Source: Clostridiales bacterium UBA1390
Lineage (GTDB): Bacteria; Bacillota; Clostridia; Lachnospirales; Bianqueaceae
Length of the DNA: 30,660 bases
Reading direction: 5' to 3'
Assembly: GCA_002305315.1 (NCBI GenBank)
Contig: DBQQ01000050.1
Location: 1-30,660 of the forward strand
Part shown: piece after piece, positions 16,343-23,782 of the stretch
How the letters are laid out: every line of letters begins with the position of its first letter
Position numbering within the stretch: position 1 is the stretch's first letter
Notes under the pieces: model-generated
The model's input: the letters and a program-made list of their open reading frames with translations, nothing else
Database searches by the model: none
What the model was told of the DNA's origin: nothing
Position numbers and translations under genes: made by a program

Positions 16343-16666
16343 TTATGAAAGCTGATGAAGCTGTCTGCTTACATCTCGTCCGCGATACATGACACGCATG
16401 ATGTGGACAACTTGTTCCTCGTGGTCAGGTATGTAGAATACCAGGTAATTGTCCACCGGCATAATACGGAGGTTGCGGCTTCGCCAGGGTTCATTTTCGT
16501 ATATCCGAAACCTTTCCGGCATCTGATCCAAAGATGCAATACTCTGTTCCAATCGGGCAAGCTGCCCTACGGCATTTTGGACAGACTGTAGGTCAAATGC
16601 AATATATTCAAAAATGTCGCGAAGGTCATTCTCCGCCTGTGCTGTCAATCGCACTTTATAGTTCAT
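16343..16666 (-). CDS. RelE/ParE superfamily toxin
   Basis: The 107-aa product has the RelE/ParE pattern: KVRLTAQAENDLRDIFEYIA at the start (a ParE-like form), a SLDQMPERFRIY stretch, RNLRIMPVDNYLVFYIP and VHIMRVMYRGRDV at the end. RelE-type toxins cut mRNA on the ribosome and ParE-type toxins poison gyrase; the sequence alone does not decide, but the N-terminal form and the RMPV...YLVFY strand pattern are more ParE-like. Its ATG overlaps the antitoxin stop (ATGA), the usual coupling of toxin to antitoxin. Confidence 0.88.
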   Translation of the reverse strand: MNYKVRLTAQAENDLRDIFEYIAFDLQSVQNAVGQLARLEQSIASLDQMPERFRIYENEPWRSRNLRIMPVDNYLVFYIPDHEEQVVHIMRVMYRGRDVSRQLHQLS

Positions 16667-16965
16667 ACGCCGTACTCCTTGCGAATATCGGTAAACACCT
16701 CCGAAACCGGGCGGGTGCGTCCCGCCTGGATATCTTCGTATCCTTTTTCTAGTTCTGTATTTAAATGCTCTGGCGTCATGCGGCTGACATCCAGGGGATG
16801 ATCCGGAAGCTTTACTTCAAAAGGCAGACCGTTGTGAAGGATAATCTGCTTATAGAACATCGTGATAGCGTTGGAAGCAGGAATGCCCAGCGCATTTAGG
16901 ATGGTTTCCGCCTGTTCTTTGACTTCTGGCTCGATTCGTGCATAAAGGTTCGCTGACTTTGCCAT
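16663..16965 (-). CDS. RelB/DinJ family antitoxin
   Basis: The 100-aa product begins MAKSANLYARIEPEVKEQAE and continues ILNALGIPASNAITMFYKQI, the ribbon-helix-helix DNA-binding fold of RelB/DinJ antitoxins, followed by a flexible toxin-binding tail. It should neutralise the adjacent toxin and repress its own promoter with it. AAAGGAG just upstream is the ribosome binding site. Its promoter lies within 75 bases upstream, overlapped by a palindrome. Confidence 0.93.
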   Translation of the reverse strand: MAKSANLYARIEPEVKEQAETILNALGIPASNAITMFYKQIILHNGLPFEVKLPDHPLDVSRMTPEHLNTELEKGYEDIQAGRTRPVSEVFTDIRKEYGV

Positions 16966-17006
16966 ATCGAAAACTCCTTTCTGGGTTCAGTGTTCTCAGT
17001 CTCATC

Positions 17007-17038
17007 TGTATTATACATGAATGTGCGTATAAAAGCAA
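17007..17038 (-). promoter_or_regulatory. Promoter and likely operator of the toxin-antitoxin operon
   Basis: On the minus strand TTGCTT (17033-17038), a 17-base spacer and TATAAT (17010-17015) form a promoter. TGTAT-T-ATACA at 17007-17017 is a palindrome covering the -10 box, a natural site for RelB/DinJ autorepression. Confidence 0.7.
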
Positions 17039-17039
17039 T

Positions 17040-17339
17040 ACGTTTGCGATAATTTTAAATTCCGTGAGTTTTGAAATCAAAGAGAGCGAAGATGCTGGTA
17101 ATGTATATCTTGTAAAAGATGGTACACTATTTCTTTTATTCAGAAGAAGGAAATAATGGGTAGATACTTTTGAGGAAGTAGACTTAGAATATGAAAAAGC
17201 AATAGCGAAGGGAGCAGTATCAGTATTGGCTCCAACAACGGAACCTTGGGGGCAAAGAACGTGTTATATTGCAGATCCTGAAGGGAATCTGGTAGAAATT
17301 GGCTCTTGGAATAAACCATATGAAGAAAAAGATAAATAA
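17040..17339 (+). pseudogene. Remnant of a VOC (glyoxalase/bleomycin resistance) family gene
   Basis: In one frame the sequence reads SFEIKESEDAGNVYLVKDG and TLFLLFRRRK, then a TAA stop at 17154-17156, then in the same frame WVDTFEEVDLEYEKAIAKG and PTTEPWGQRTCYIADPEGN with a final LVEIGSWNKPYEE, stopping at 17337-17339. The second part is a clear C-terminal half of a VOC fold, including the typical PTTEPWGQRT and ADPEGN elements. The N-terminal half and about 20 to 25 residues before VDTF are missing. The stop and the deletion make this a broken gene. It is more A/T-rich than its neighbours, by eye. Confidence 0.8.
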
Positions 17340-17443
17340 ATCGGAATGTATCGTGTTAGGGCCTGAAACTATCCATATTCGAATGATGGAAAGAAATATT
17401 CAAAAGTCTGACCTGCTGACAAATCCGAAGTCGCAGCGGGTCA

Positions 17444-17762
17444 GATTTCTCATTGGTCATCGCCTGATGTAACAATTTCAGCAGTCGACTAATGAGAAAA
17501 AACCTGGATTTCTCATTAGTCCAGAGTGGGATGTAACAATTGCGGCAGTCGAGTAATGAGAAAACCCCTGGATTTCTCATTAGTCCGGAGCGGGATGTAA
17601 CAATTGCGGCAGTTGAGTAATGAGAAAACCCCTGGATTTCTCATTAGTCCGGGGTGGGATGTAACAATTGAGGCGGCCGAGTAATGAGAAAACCCCTGGA
17701 TTTCTCATTAGTCCGGGGTGGGATGTAACAATTTCAGCAGTCGACTAATGAGAAAACCCCAG
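17444..17762. repeat. Tandem array of five 64-bp hairpin repeats
   Basis: Units start at 17444, 17507, 17571, 17635 and 17699, with spacing 63, 64, 64 and 64. Each starts GATTTCTCATTAG, contains GATGTAACAATT and ends near AATGAGAAAACCCCTG. TAATGAGAAA at the end of one unit pairs perfectly with TTTCTCATTA at the start of the next across a loop of about 9 bases, so every unit boundary forms a 10-12 bp hairpin. A hairpin with stem CTGACCTGCTG lies just before the array (17407-17443). The array is at the left of the response regulator promoter. The 64-bp period is not a multiple of three, so it is not coding. Confidence 0.92.
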
Positions 17763-17770
17763 ATTCTCGG

Positions 17771-17815
17771 AAAGGAGCTCTCACGCGGAATGTTTCACGC
17801 GCGAGTTCCTTTTTG
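17771..17815 (+). terminator. Terminator-like hairpin at the end of the 64-bp array
   Basis: An AAAGGAGCTC arm at 17771-17780 pairs with GAGTTCCTTT at the right and TTTTT follows, with a CACGCG/CGCGCG extension. It sits between the repeat array and the response regulator promoter and probably stops transcription coming from the left. Confidence 0.55.
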
Positions 17816-17836
17816 TTAAGGATTCTATATGGAAGC

Positions 17837-17865
17837 TTGCAGTTTGAGCGAAAATCCGGTATAAT
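17837..17865 (+). promoter_or_regulatory. Promoter of the two-component system operon
   Basis: TTGCAG at 17837-17842, a 17-base spacer and a perfect TATAAT at 17860-17865, 40 bases before the response regulator start. Confidence 0.75.
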
Positions 17866-17904
17866 AGGAACATGTAAAATTTGCAGTAAGAAGGGAGCAA
17901 TAGA

Positions 17905-18561
17905 ATGGTTAAGATTCTGGTCGTAGAAGATGATGGGAACATCAGATCCACTTTAAGTGAATATCTGCGTTTAGCGGGGTATGAGATCACAGAATGTGAA
18001 GATGGACAGGAAGCGGTGTCTTTATACGACCAGACGACTCCGGATTTGGTAGTGTTAGATATTATGCTCCCGAGCTTGTCCGGCTTAGAAGTATTGAAGG
18101 AACTGCGCAAAAGGGATTCTACATTGCCTGTCATCATGTTGACGGCATTAGGGGATGAGGAGACGCAGATGAATGCCTATGAGGAAAAGGCGGATGATTA
18201 TGTGGTGAAACCGTTCTCGATTCCGATCTTTCTGAAGAAGGTCGAGTCATTGCTGCGCCGTTGCGGCAAGCTGCAGGGAGAGGAATTGATTTACGGACAT
18301 CTGCGGATTGATGTCAACGGATACGCAGTGTTCTGGGACTTGGCGCCGGTGGAACTGACCTTGACGGAATTTGAGCTTCTGAAGACGCTGGTACAGCATC
18401 ATGGACAGATTCTGACGCGCAGTCAATTACTGGATCAGGTTTGGGGATTTGATTATATTGGGGAAGAGCGTATCGTGGACGCGCATATCAAGAACCTGCG
18501 CAGAAAGCTTCCGGAAAACATCATCAATACCGTGAAAGGCATTGGATACTATATCTCGTAA
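17905..18561 (+). CDS. OmpR/PhoB-family response regulator
   Basis: The 218-aa product has a receiver domain (residues 1-115) with the acidic pair after VVEDD at the start, phosphoacceptor D52 in VVLDIMLP, a TALGDEE segment with the conserved Thr, and the Lys of VVKPFS. Residues about 125-218 form the winged helix DNA-binding domain (LTLTEFELLKTLVQHHGQIL, then LLDQVWGFDY, then RRKLPENIINTVKGIGYYI). It should bind DNA when phosphorylated by the adjacent kinase. GAAGGGAG at 17892-17899 is the ribosome binding site. The kinase gene starts 6 bases after its stop. Confidence 0.95.
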   Translation: MVKILVVEDDGNIRSTLSEYLRLAGYEITECEDGQEAVSLYDQTTPDLVVLDIMLPSLSGLEVLKELRKRDSTLPVIMLTALGDEETQMNAYEEKADDYVVKPFSIPIFLKKVESLLRRCGKLQGEELIYGHLRIDVNGYAVFWDLAPVELTLTEFELLKTLVQHHGQILTRSQLLDQVWGFDYIGEERIVDAHIKNLRRKLPENIINTVKGIGYYIS

Positions 18562-18567
18562 GATATC

Positions 18568-20046
18568 ATGACAAAATGGTTTAATCTTCTATGGAAAACA
18601 GTGTTTCGAATCTGTGGTCTGATTCTGGTGTTACTGTTGCTATTGTATGTGTTTTTATATATCGTGGTTCCCCACAATTACTACGCCACAGCACAGTCGG
18701 ACGTGAACCATAAATTCGAGCAGCTTTATATGCAAATCGAGGGAGGAACTCTGGAATCTGCGAAGGAACAGATCGATCTCTTTGAATCAGATGGAAATCT
18801 GGATGTGTGGCTTGTAGATCAGGAGGGGTATGTAGTCTACGCGGTAACAAATTTCTCCGAGAAGGATCGGCTCGAGGAGAATTCCCATTGGAAGCTGATC
18901 AAAGGAGAGACGCTGCGGGAGGAGGAACTGCAGGATACACAGTACGAGGGCGTGCGTGATCTGCCCAAGGTGGTACGGCGCATTCAGACGGTGGAGCTGG
19001 ATGGTACGCAGTATCGGATGGTTTTTTCCTGGTACACCAAGAGCATCCGCAGAGTAGAACGCATGATGTCCGAGATCTTCCCGATCACCTGTGTGATTAT
19101 GATTTTGGGTGCATTGATCGGGGGGCTCTTTTATGCGAAATGGTCCACGGCACCGCTCATTGCAGTGGCGGAAAAAGCAGAACGGTTTTCAGGAAAGCCG
19201 GATCGGCGAAAACGTAAGAAATATGCATCCGATGAAATAGGGACGTTGCAGTATGGTTTGGATATGCTGCATGAGCAGCTTCAGGAGAAAGTGCAGGAAT
19301 TAGAACAGAAGAATCAAAACCTGGAGGAAAGCATGCAGCGTATTCTGGAATTGGAAAAGGTGCAGAGTGATTTCTTTGCGGTAGCTTCTCATGAACTGAA
19401 AACGCCGATTGCGGCTTCGCAGGTGATGCTGGAGGGAATGATTCAGCAGGTGGGCGTGTATCAGGATCGGGAGAAGTATCTGCGGGAATGCCGCAGACAG
19501 ATGGGAAAGCTGAGCCATCTGGTAGAAGAGTTGTTGGAGCTTTCCAGGCTTCGAGAGGAGAAGCCGCAGGAGGCAGAAGAAGTGGATATACGCTGTTTCC
19601 TGGAACGTCTGAAGCAGGATTATGCCTATCTGGCTGAGAAGTTTGCCGTATCCATACAAGTGTCGTTTCAGAATGAGCTCGTTGTATATCTGTCAGCTTC
19701 TCTTTTATATAAAGCTCTGTCGAATGGCTTGTCGAACGCCATACGCCATGGAGAACCCGGCGGAGATATTATCATCCGATTGGAAGATACGATCCTGGAC
19801 ATCTCGAATGAAGGCGATATTGATGAGAGTATGGTAGCCGAGGGAGCAGAGGTTTTTCAGAGACAGCAGGATGGCCGGGCAGGCTGCGGCTTCGGACTGT
19901 ATTTCATCGAAACGATCATGAATCTGTTGGAACTCCCGTATCGGATTTATAATGGCGAGGACGGGCGTGTCCATTTTCGCATCGATTTTTCGGCGAAGAC
20001 CTTGACGAAGCCGCCGGGAAAGGCTACAATAAAAGAAAACATATAA
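18568..20046 (+). CDS. Membrane sensor histidine kinase
   Basis: The 492-aa product has a first membrane segment at about residues 14-36 (LILVLLLLLYVFLYIV), an extracytoplasmic sensor of about 135 residues, a second membrane segment near 172-193 (IMILGALIGGLFYA), a HAMP-like region with a coiled coil (about 195-260), HisKA with H275 in ASHELKTP, and an HATPase domain with LSNAIRHGEPGG and GCGFGLYF. H275 is the likely phosphorylated residue, passing phosphate to D52 of the adjacent regulator. The signal is not known. No strong ribosome binding site precedes ATG 18568, so translation may be coupled to the regulator. The pectinesterase gene starts 15 bases after its stop, suggesting co-transcription. 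Confidence 0.94.
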   Translation: MTKWFNLLWKTVFRICGLILVLLLLLYVFLYIVVPHNYYATAQSDVNHKFEQLYMQIEGGTLESAKEQIDLFESDGNLDVWLVDQEGYVVYAVTNFSEKDRLEENSHWKLIKGETLREEELQDTQYEGVRDLPKVVRRIQTVELDGTQYRMVFSWYTKSIRRVERMMSEIFPITCVIMILGALIGGLFYAKWSTAPLIAVAEKAERFSGKPDRRKRKKYASDEIGTLQYGLDMLHEQLQEKVQELEQKNQNLEESMQRILELEKVQSDFFAVASHELKTPIAASQVMLEGMIQQVGVYQDREKYLRECRRQMGKLSHLVEELLELSRLREEKPQEAEEVDIRCFLERLKQDYAYLAEKFAVSIQVSFQNELVVYLSASLLYKALSNGLSNAIRHGEPGGDIIIRLEDTILDISNEGDIDESMVAEGAEVFQRQQDGRAGCGFGLYFIETIMNLLELPYRIYNGEDGRVHFRIDFSAKTLTKPPGKATIKENI

Positions 20047-20061
20047 TATGAGGAGGATATC

Positions 20062-21030
20062 ATGGACAATCAGAATCGAGAACTTCCACAGAACGCCATC
20101 ATCTATGTGGCCAAGCCGAGAAGCGGATATTCCGGAGATTATGCGACCGTACAGGAGGCCATTGACGCGATTCCAGAGGGCAATACGACGCCGGTCACGA
20201 TTTATCTGCGGCCCGGAACCTACCGGGAAGCGGTGCGGATCTCGGGAGACAAACCTTTCATTACATTGATTGGAGAAGGAGAGACGCCGGAAGACGTATG
20301 CATTGCCTACAATAACTATGCGGGGCGGAAACGGGAGAACGGAGATATGACAGGTACCTTCCGCAGTGCCACCGTCAGTGTATATGCGAATCATTTCACG
20401 GCGCAGAATCTGACCTTTGCCAATACGTTTGACGGAGCTAGGGATGTGGGTGGACGCCAGGCTCTGGCCTTCTATGGGTCCGGCGAACATATGAAGCTCA
20501 TCAACTGCCGTTTCCTGGGCAAGCAAGACACGCTGTATACACGGGATGGCAGTCAGTATTATAAAGACTGCTATATCGAGGGCGATGTGGACTTCATTTT
20601 TGGAGCGGCGCGCGTCGTTTTCGAACATTGTCACATCCATTCACTGCAGCGCACCAGTGCGCAGCCAGGCGAGGCGCATGGCTATGTGGCGGCCCCCAGC
20701 ACCTATATGAGTCAGCCCTATGGCTATGTATTCCGTCACTGCACGCTCACCAGTGAGTGCCCGGAGCATACTGTATATCTGGGCAGACCGTGGCACGCGG
20801 GGTCGGATCCATTTGCCGTCGGATACGCGGTATATATGCAGTGCGAACTGGGAGCGCATATTCATCCTGATGGCTGGACGGACATGGGAGGCTTCCTGGG
20901 CCGCAACGGTCGTTTCGGCGAGTTTGAGAATACAGGGGCCGGCGCGCAGGTGACCGCCAGTCGCCCGCAGCTGACGGCAGAAGAAGCCACAGCACTGACG
21001 GATGAGAAGGTGCTGGGCTGGCAGCCCTGA
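20062..21030 (+). CDS. Pectinesterase (CE8 family)
   Basis: The 322-aa product is a pectin methylesterase-type beta-helix protein: Q133 in GGRQALAFYG, Q155-D156 in LGKQDTLYT, D177 in EGDVDFIFGA and R242 in YLGRPWH match the active-site residues of the family (two Asp, the Gln residues and Arg). It removes methyl ester from pectin or pectic oligomers. No signal peptide is visible at MDNQNRELPQNAIIYV, so it is probably cytoplasmic and acts on imported oligosaccharides, as in other gut Firmicutes. ATG 20062 follows GAGGAGG at 20050-20056. Its position directly after the kinase suggests control with, and perhaps by, the two-component system. A terminator follows. Confidence 0.93.
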   Translation: MDNQNRELPQNAIIYVAKPRSGYSGDYATVQEAIDAIPEGNTTPVTIYLRPGTYREAVRISGDKPFITLIGEGETPEDVCIAYNNYAGRKRENGDMTGTFRSATVSVYANHFTAQNLTFANTFDGARDVGGRQALAFYGSGEHMKLINCRFLGKQDTLYTRDGSQYYKDCYIEGDVDFIFGAARVVFEHCHIHSLQRTSAQPGEAHGYVAAPSTYMSQPYGYVFRHCTLTSECPEHTVYLGRPWHAGSDPFAVGYAVYMQCELGAHIHPDGWTDMGGFLGRNGRFGEFENTGAGAQVTASRPQLTAEEATALTDEKVLGWQP

Positions 21031-21041
21031 GGAAAAAGCAG

Positions 21042-21095
21042 AAGGAGCTATCGCATCAATGATTAGAAAATCATAGATGTGACAGCTCCTTTTTG
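21042..21095 (+). terminator. Rho-independent terminator after the pectinesterase gene
   Basis: The arms AGGAGCT (21043-21049) and AGCTCCT (21084-21090) enclose inner pairs including ATGATT with AATCAT, followed by TTTTT. It ends the regulator-kinase-pectinesterase operon. Confidence 0.88.
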
Positions 21096-21122
21096 CATGT
21101 CTGCACTTGGTGCGATTTTCAG

Positions 21123-21565
21123 GGCTGCTGAGACCCTAAAACCACAGATTCTGATGATACCATGCGACGCGTAGTATCATCACATGAGGGCTTTTCGCGG
21201 CTCCGGAGGCCCGAAACCGCAGATTCTGATGATACCATGCGTTGCGTAGTATCATCACTTAAGGGCCTTTCGCGGCTCCGCAGGCCCGAAACCGCAGATT
21301 CTGATGCTACCATGCGACGCGTAGTATCATCACTTGAGGGCCTTTCAGGTTTCCGCAGGCCCGAAACCACAGATTCTGATGATACCATGTGTCGCGTAGT
21401 ATCATCACTTAAGGGCCTTTCAGGTTTCCGCGGCCCGAAACCGCAGATTCTGATGATACCATGCGTTGCGTAGTATCATCACTTAAGGGCTTTTCGCGGC
21501 TCCGGAGGCCTAAAACCGCAGATTCTGATGATACCATGCGACGCGTAGTATCATCACATGAGGGT
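21123..21565. repeat. Tandem array of six 75-bp palindromic repeats
   Basis: Units beginning AGATTCTGAT start at 21146, 21221, 21296, 21371, 21445 and 21520, spaced 75, 75, 75, 74 and 75. The last is partial. Each holds GATGATAC and GTATCATC flanking a 13-base centre (a stem of 8 bp). Most also hold a second pair, GGGCCT with AGGCCC, around a GC-rich segment. Unit variants alternate: some carry CGCGGCTCCG and others CAGGTTTCCG at the same place. 75 is a multiple of three, which leaves long open frames on both strands; these are repeat by-products. The array lies between the pectinesterase terminator and the next promoter. Confidence 0.92.
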
Positions 21566-21651
21566 GTAATGATGCGGCTCCTAGATCTGACGATACATGG
21601 GGAAAGGTACCGTCATTAAAACATAAACAAATAATATTTCTAAAAAAATTT

Positions 21652-21680
21652 TTGACAACAAGGCAATTCTGGTGTATATT
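21652..21680 (+). promoter_or_regulatory. Promoter of the broken lipoprotein gene
   Basis: Perfect TTGACA at 21652-21657, a 17-base spacer and TATATT at 21675-21680, about 47 bases before the start codon. The surrounding sequence is A/T-rich. Confidence 0.88.
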
Positions 21681-21727
21681 AGAATCAGAAAGAGGGCGGA
21701 TACCATCAAATACGAGGAGGTGTAGCC

Positions 21728-22862
21728 ATGAAGAAAATTTGGATATGGGCTTGTATTCTTCTGCTAGTCATGGCGGGATGCGGTACATCGGAAACGAAAG
21801 AAAGCCTCCTGAAACGCCGAGAAGGTGAGTTTGCCAGAGGATCCTATGAGATGGATACGGAGGCGAGAAATGAACAGGAATTCGAAGCCTCTACCTGGAT
21901 GGCCGAGCAGGAAAAAGACCTGGATATCCAGGTTCTGGATGAAGAAACGCCGCTGGATCTGGAGATCACCCGGAGTGAGATCCCTTCTATACAAGCAGAT
22001 CAGGCATTTTCCCGCGGCGATTGGCTAGTCGTCACGGGGGGAAGAGCAGAATAATCGCATTCAGGTTCACAGGCGTGACGGAGAAAATTGGGCATATGCG
22101 TTCGAACTGCGGACGCAGGGGGAGAACCGGATTCAGGACGTAGTGCTGACAGACTCCTATCTATATTGGAGCGAGCATGCGCCGATGGGAGGAGGATGGA
22201 GTCTCTGGTACATCACTTGGGAAAATCCAGAGGAACCCCATGAGATCCTGAGTGAGGCGCAGGATACGGCGATCGGGTCAGAACCCCGTCTGTTTGCTGC
22301 GGGAGACACACTGATTACCGAGCTGGACTATCGGACAGAAGATGCAGGGACGGTATGTCAGTATGATCCGGCGAGCGATTCCTGGACTCCGCTCTTTTCC
22401 ATGTACCAGATGGGCAGAAGACTGCGAGGGGATGAGCGACATGTATTCGCCGTGGACTATGATGGCGAGCAATGGTACTTTGTACGTTATAACCTGGAAA
22501 CAAAAGAGATTGACGAGATGCCCCTGCAGTTTCATTACAGCGAGGAGATTCCCGTTTTTGTCGATATGGTGGGAGAATGGATCGTGTATAAATCCAATCT
22601 GCAGGTCATGCGCGCACAAAACTATATCACGGGAGAGTATCGGACGCTTCCCTCCACATTTTCCTTCGCAGGTGTGGGAGATCGCCATATGGTATACACA
22701 AAATCCAGGGACGTGTATATTTACGATTTCGAGCAGGACCAGCACTTTCGCATGGATCTTGGAAATCTGCAAGGTATCAATTCATTCTATAGCACAAAAG
22801 AGATGACCGTGTCCTTGCTGTGTGAAGAACGGGAGGGCATGCAGACGGTAGTTCAAATTTAG
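21728..22862 (+). pseudogene. Lipoprotein gene interrupted by a one-base frameshift at a G6 tract
   Basis: The 5' part begins MKKIWIWACILLLVMAGCG, a lipoprotein signal with MAGC lipobox, with GAGGAGG at 21714-21720 as ribosome binding site. It runs to VVTGGRAE and stops at 22054. At 22036-22041 there is a run of six G. Dropping one base continues the same protein as VTGEEQNNRIQVHRRDGENW and so on into the 239-residue downstream part (from 22143), ending at 22862. The joined protein would be 377 aa, near the 396 aa of the lipoprotein at 259. The 3' part has propeller-like strands such as SYLYWSEH, WSLWYITW and HMVYTKSRDVYIYDF. Causes may be a real mutation, slippage (phase variation) or an assembly error. 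Confidence 0.85.
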
Positions 22863-22915
22863 GAGAAATCAGAAACGGAATAGAGCAAGCATACATCATG
22901 AAAGGAGTGGCGCGT

Positions 22916-23560
22916 ATGAGATATATTGGTATATGTTTAGCGGTTCTTTTTGGGGTATGCAGCATGGGCTGTTCGCAGGATGCTCGTCTGTCTGACCAGG
23001 CAGTGGAGGAGCTAAGAAGCACATACCCGATGGAAGCACTATGTGGAAATCCACTCTATGATGTCAGGGCGTTACCGCTCGAGGAAGGCGTCGATATCAC
23101 CGATGCGAGGGTACGGGTGCAATGCGATGCCCAGCTGTCCGATATTGTCGTCAACGGGGAAACGGGGCAGGAGACCGATGATTCCCATATTTCTGCCATG
23201 GAAGAAAAGATAGGGGCAGAGCTGTCGATGCAGATGACCTATCACGTATACGAGATGCGGGTCTTGGATTCGATATTGGGAACCCTGAAAAAAGAGGATA
23301 CGTTTTTGTTAGCGGTCAGTGATGCGTTTTGGGACGTGCTTCCGGATTTTGCGGCGGGAGGCGAGTTTCTGATGGGAGTGAAACAGAGTTCCCAGCCACC
23401 AATACAGGGATGTTATGAAACAGTAGGCGACCTGATGTTTTATATCACACCCGATCAGTATGTTCTATCTGTCACGGCTATACAGCCTCAGAACGAAATG
23501 TCGGGAAGCACCTATGCGGCGCTGAAAGATGAGAGCGCTAACATGAAAGCGAAAGAATAG
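22916..23560 (+). CDS. Hypothetical lipoprotein
   Basis: The 214-aa product begins MRYIGICLAVLFGVCSMGCSQ, here split as MRYIGICLAVLFGVC and the lipobox SMGC, so it is predicted to be exported and lipidated. ATG 22916 is chosen because AAAGGAG at 22901-22906 is well placed; an in-frame ATG at 22898 lacks a site. I do not recognise a family in the rest, which is an acidic, mixed alpha/beta protein. It begins 53 bases after the frameshifted lipoprotein gene and probably shares its promoter. A terminator follows. Confidence 0.7.
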   Translation: MRYIGICLAVLFGVCSMGCSQDARLSDQAVEELRSTYPMEALCGNPLYDVRALPLEEGVDITDARVRVQCDAQLSDIVVNGETGQETDDSHISAMEEKIGAELSMQMTYHVYEMRVLDSILGTLKKEDTFLLAVSDAFWDVLPDFAAGGEFLMGVKQSSQPPIQGCYETVGDLMFYITPDQYVLSVTAIQPQNEMSGSTYAALKDESANMKAKE

Positions 23561-23624
23561 GGTTCCTCTCATGTGCACGGAGGATCCTGCGGCTGCTGAA
23601 TACGGAGCGCCTCGCATGATAAAG

Positions 23625-23665
23625 AAAGTGGACACGCGCAAAAGTAGGGGTGTCCGCTTTTTTTA
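23625..23665 (+). terminator. Rho-independent terminator after the lipoprotein pair
   Basis: AAGTGGACAC and GTGTCCGCTT pair around a 14-base loop and a T7 run follows, about 65 bases after the stop at 23560. Confidence 0.85.
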
Positions 23666-23711
23666 TTATGAGAAAAAAATTTTACATAGCATTTTCTTGC
23701 CAGAGAAGATA

Positions 23712-23755
23712 AGAAGAGGCGGCGCCGCAAAATCGTCATCCTGCGACACCGCCCT
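23712..23755 (-). terminator. Possible terminator of argG
   Basis: On the minus strand, GAGGGCGGTGTCGCA pairs imperfectly, with a bulge and G-U pairs, with TGCGGCGCCGCCTC, followed by a T/C-rich tract. It lies 28 bases after the argG stop. Confidence 0.45.
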
Positions 23756-23782
23756 CGTTGTCTTATAGGCTATCTATTAAGA

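Noticed and set aside
17356..17580. A 74-codon minus-strand frame with repeated NEKS units
   Set aside because: It is translated 64-bp repeat sequence; the period is not a multiple of three and no start signal exists.
19705..20640. A 311-codon minus-strand open frame opposite the kinase and pectinesterase genes
   Set aside because: Both plus-strand genes have complete family motifs, and this frame has none.
21119..21473. Open frames on both strands with repeated SSESVVSGLR-like or RRPETADSDD-like units
   Set aside because: These are translations of the 75-bp tandem repeat, whose length is a multiple of three; no ribosome binding site or domain.
17444..21565. The two tandem arrays as possible CRISPR arrays
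   Set aside because: Units are contiguous 64-bp and 75-bp repeats without unique spacers, and no cas gene is in the window.
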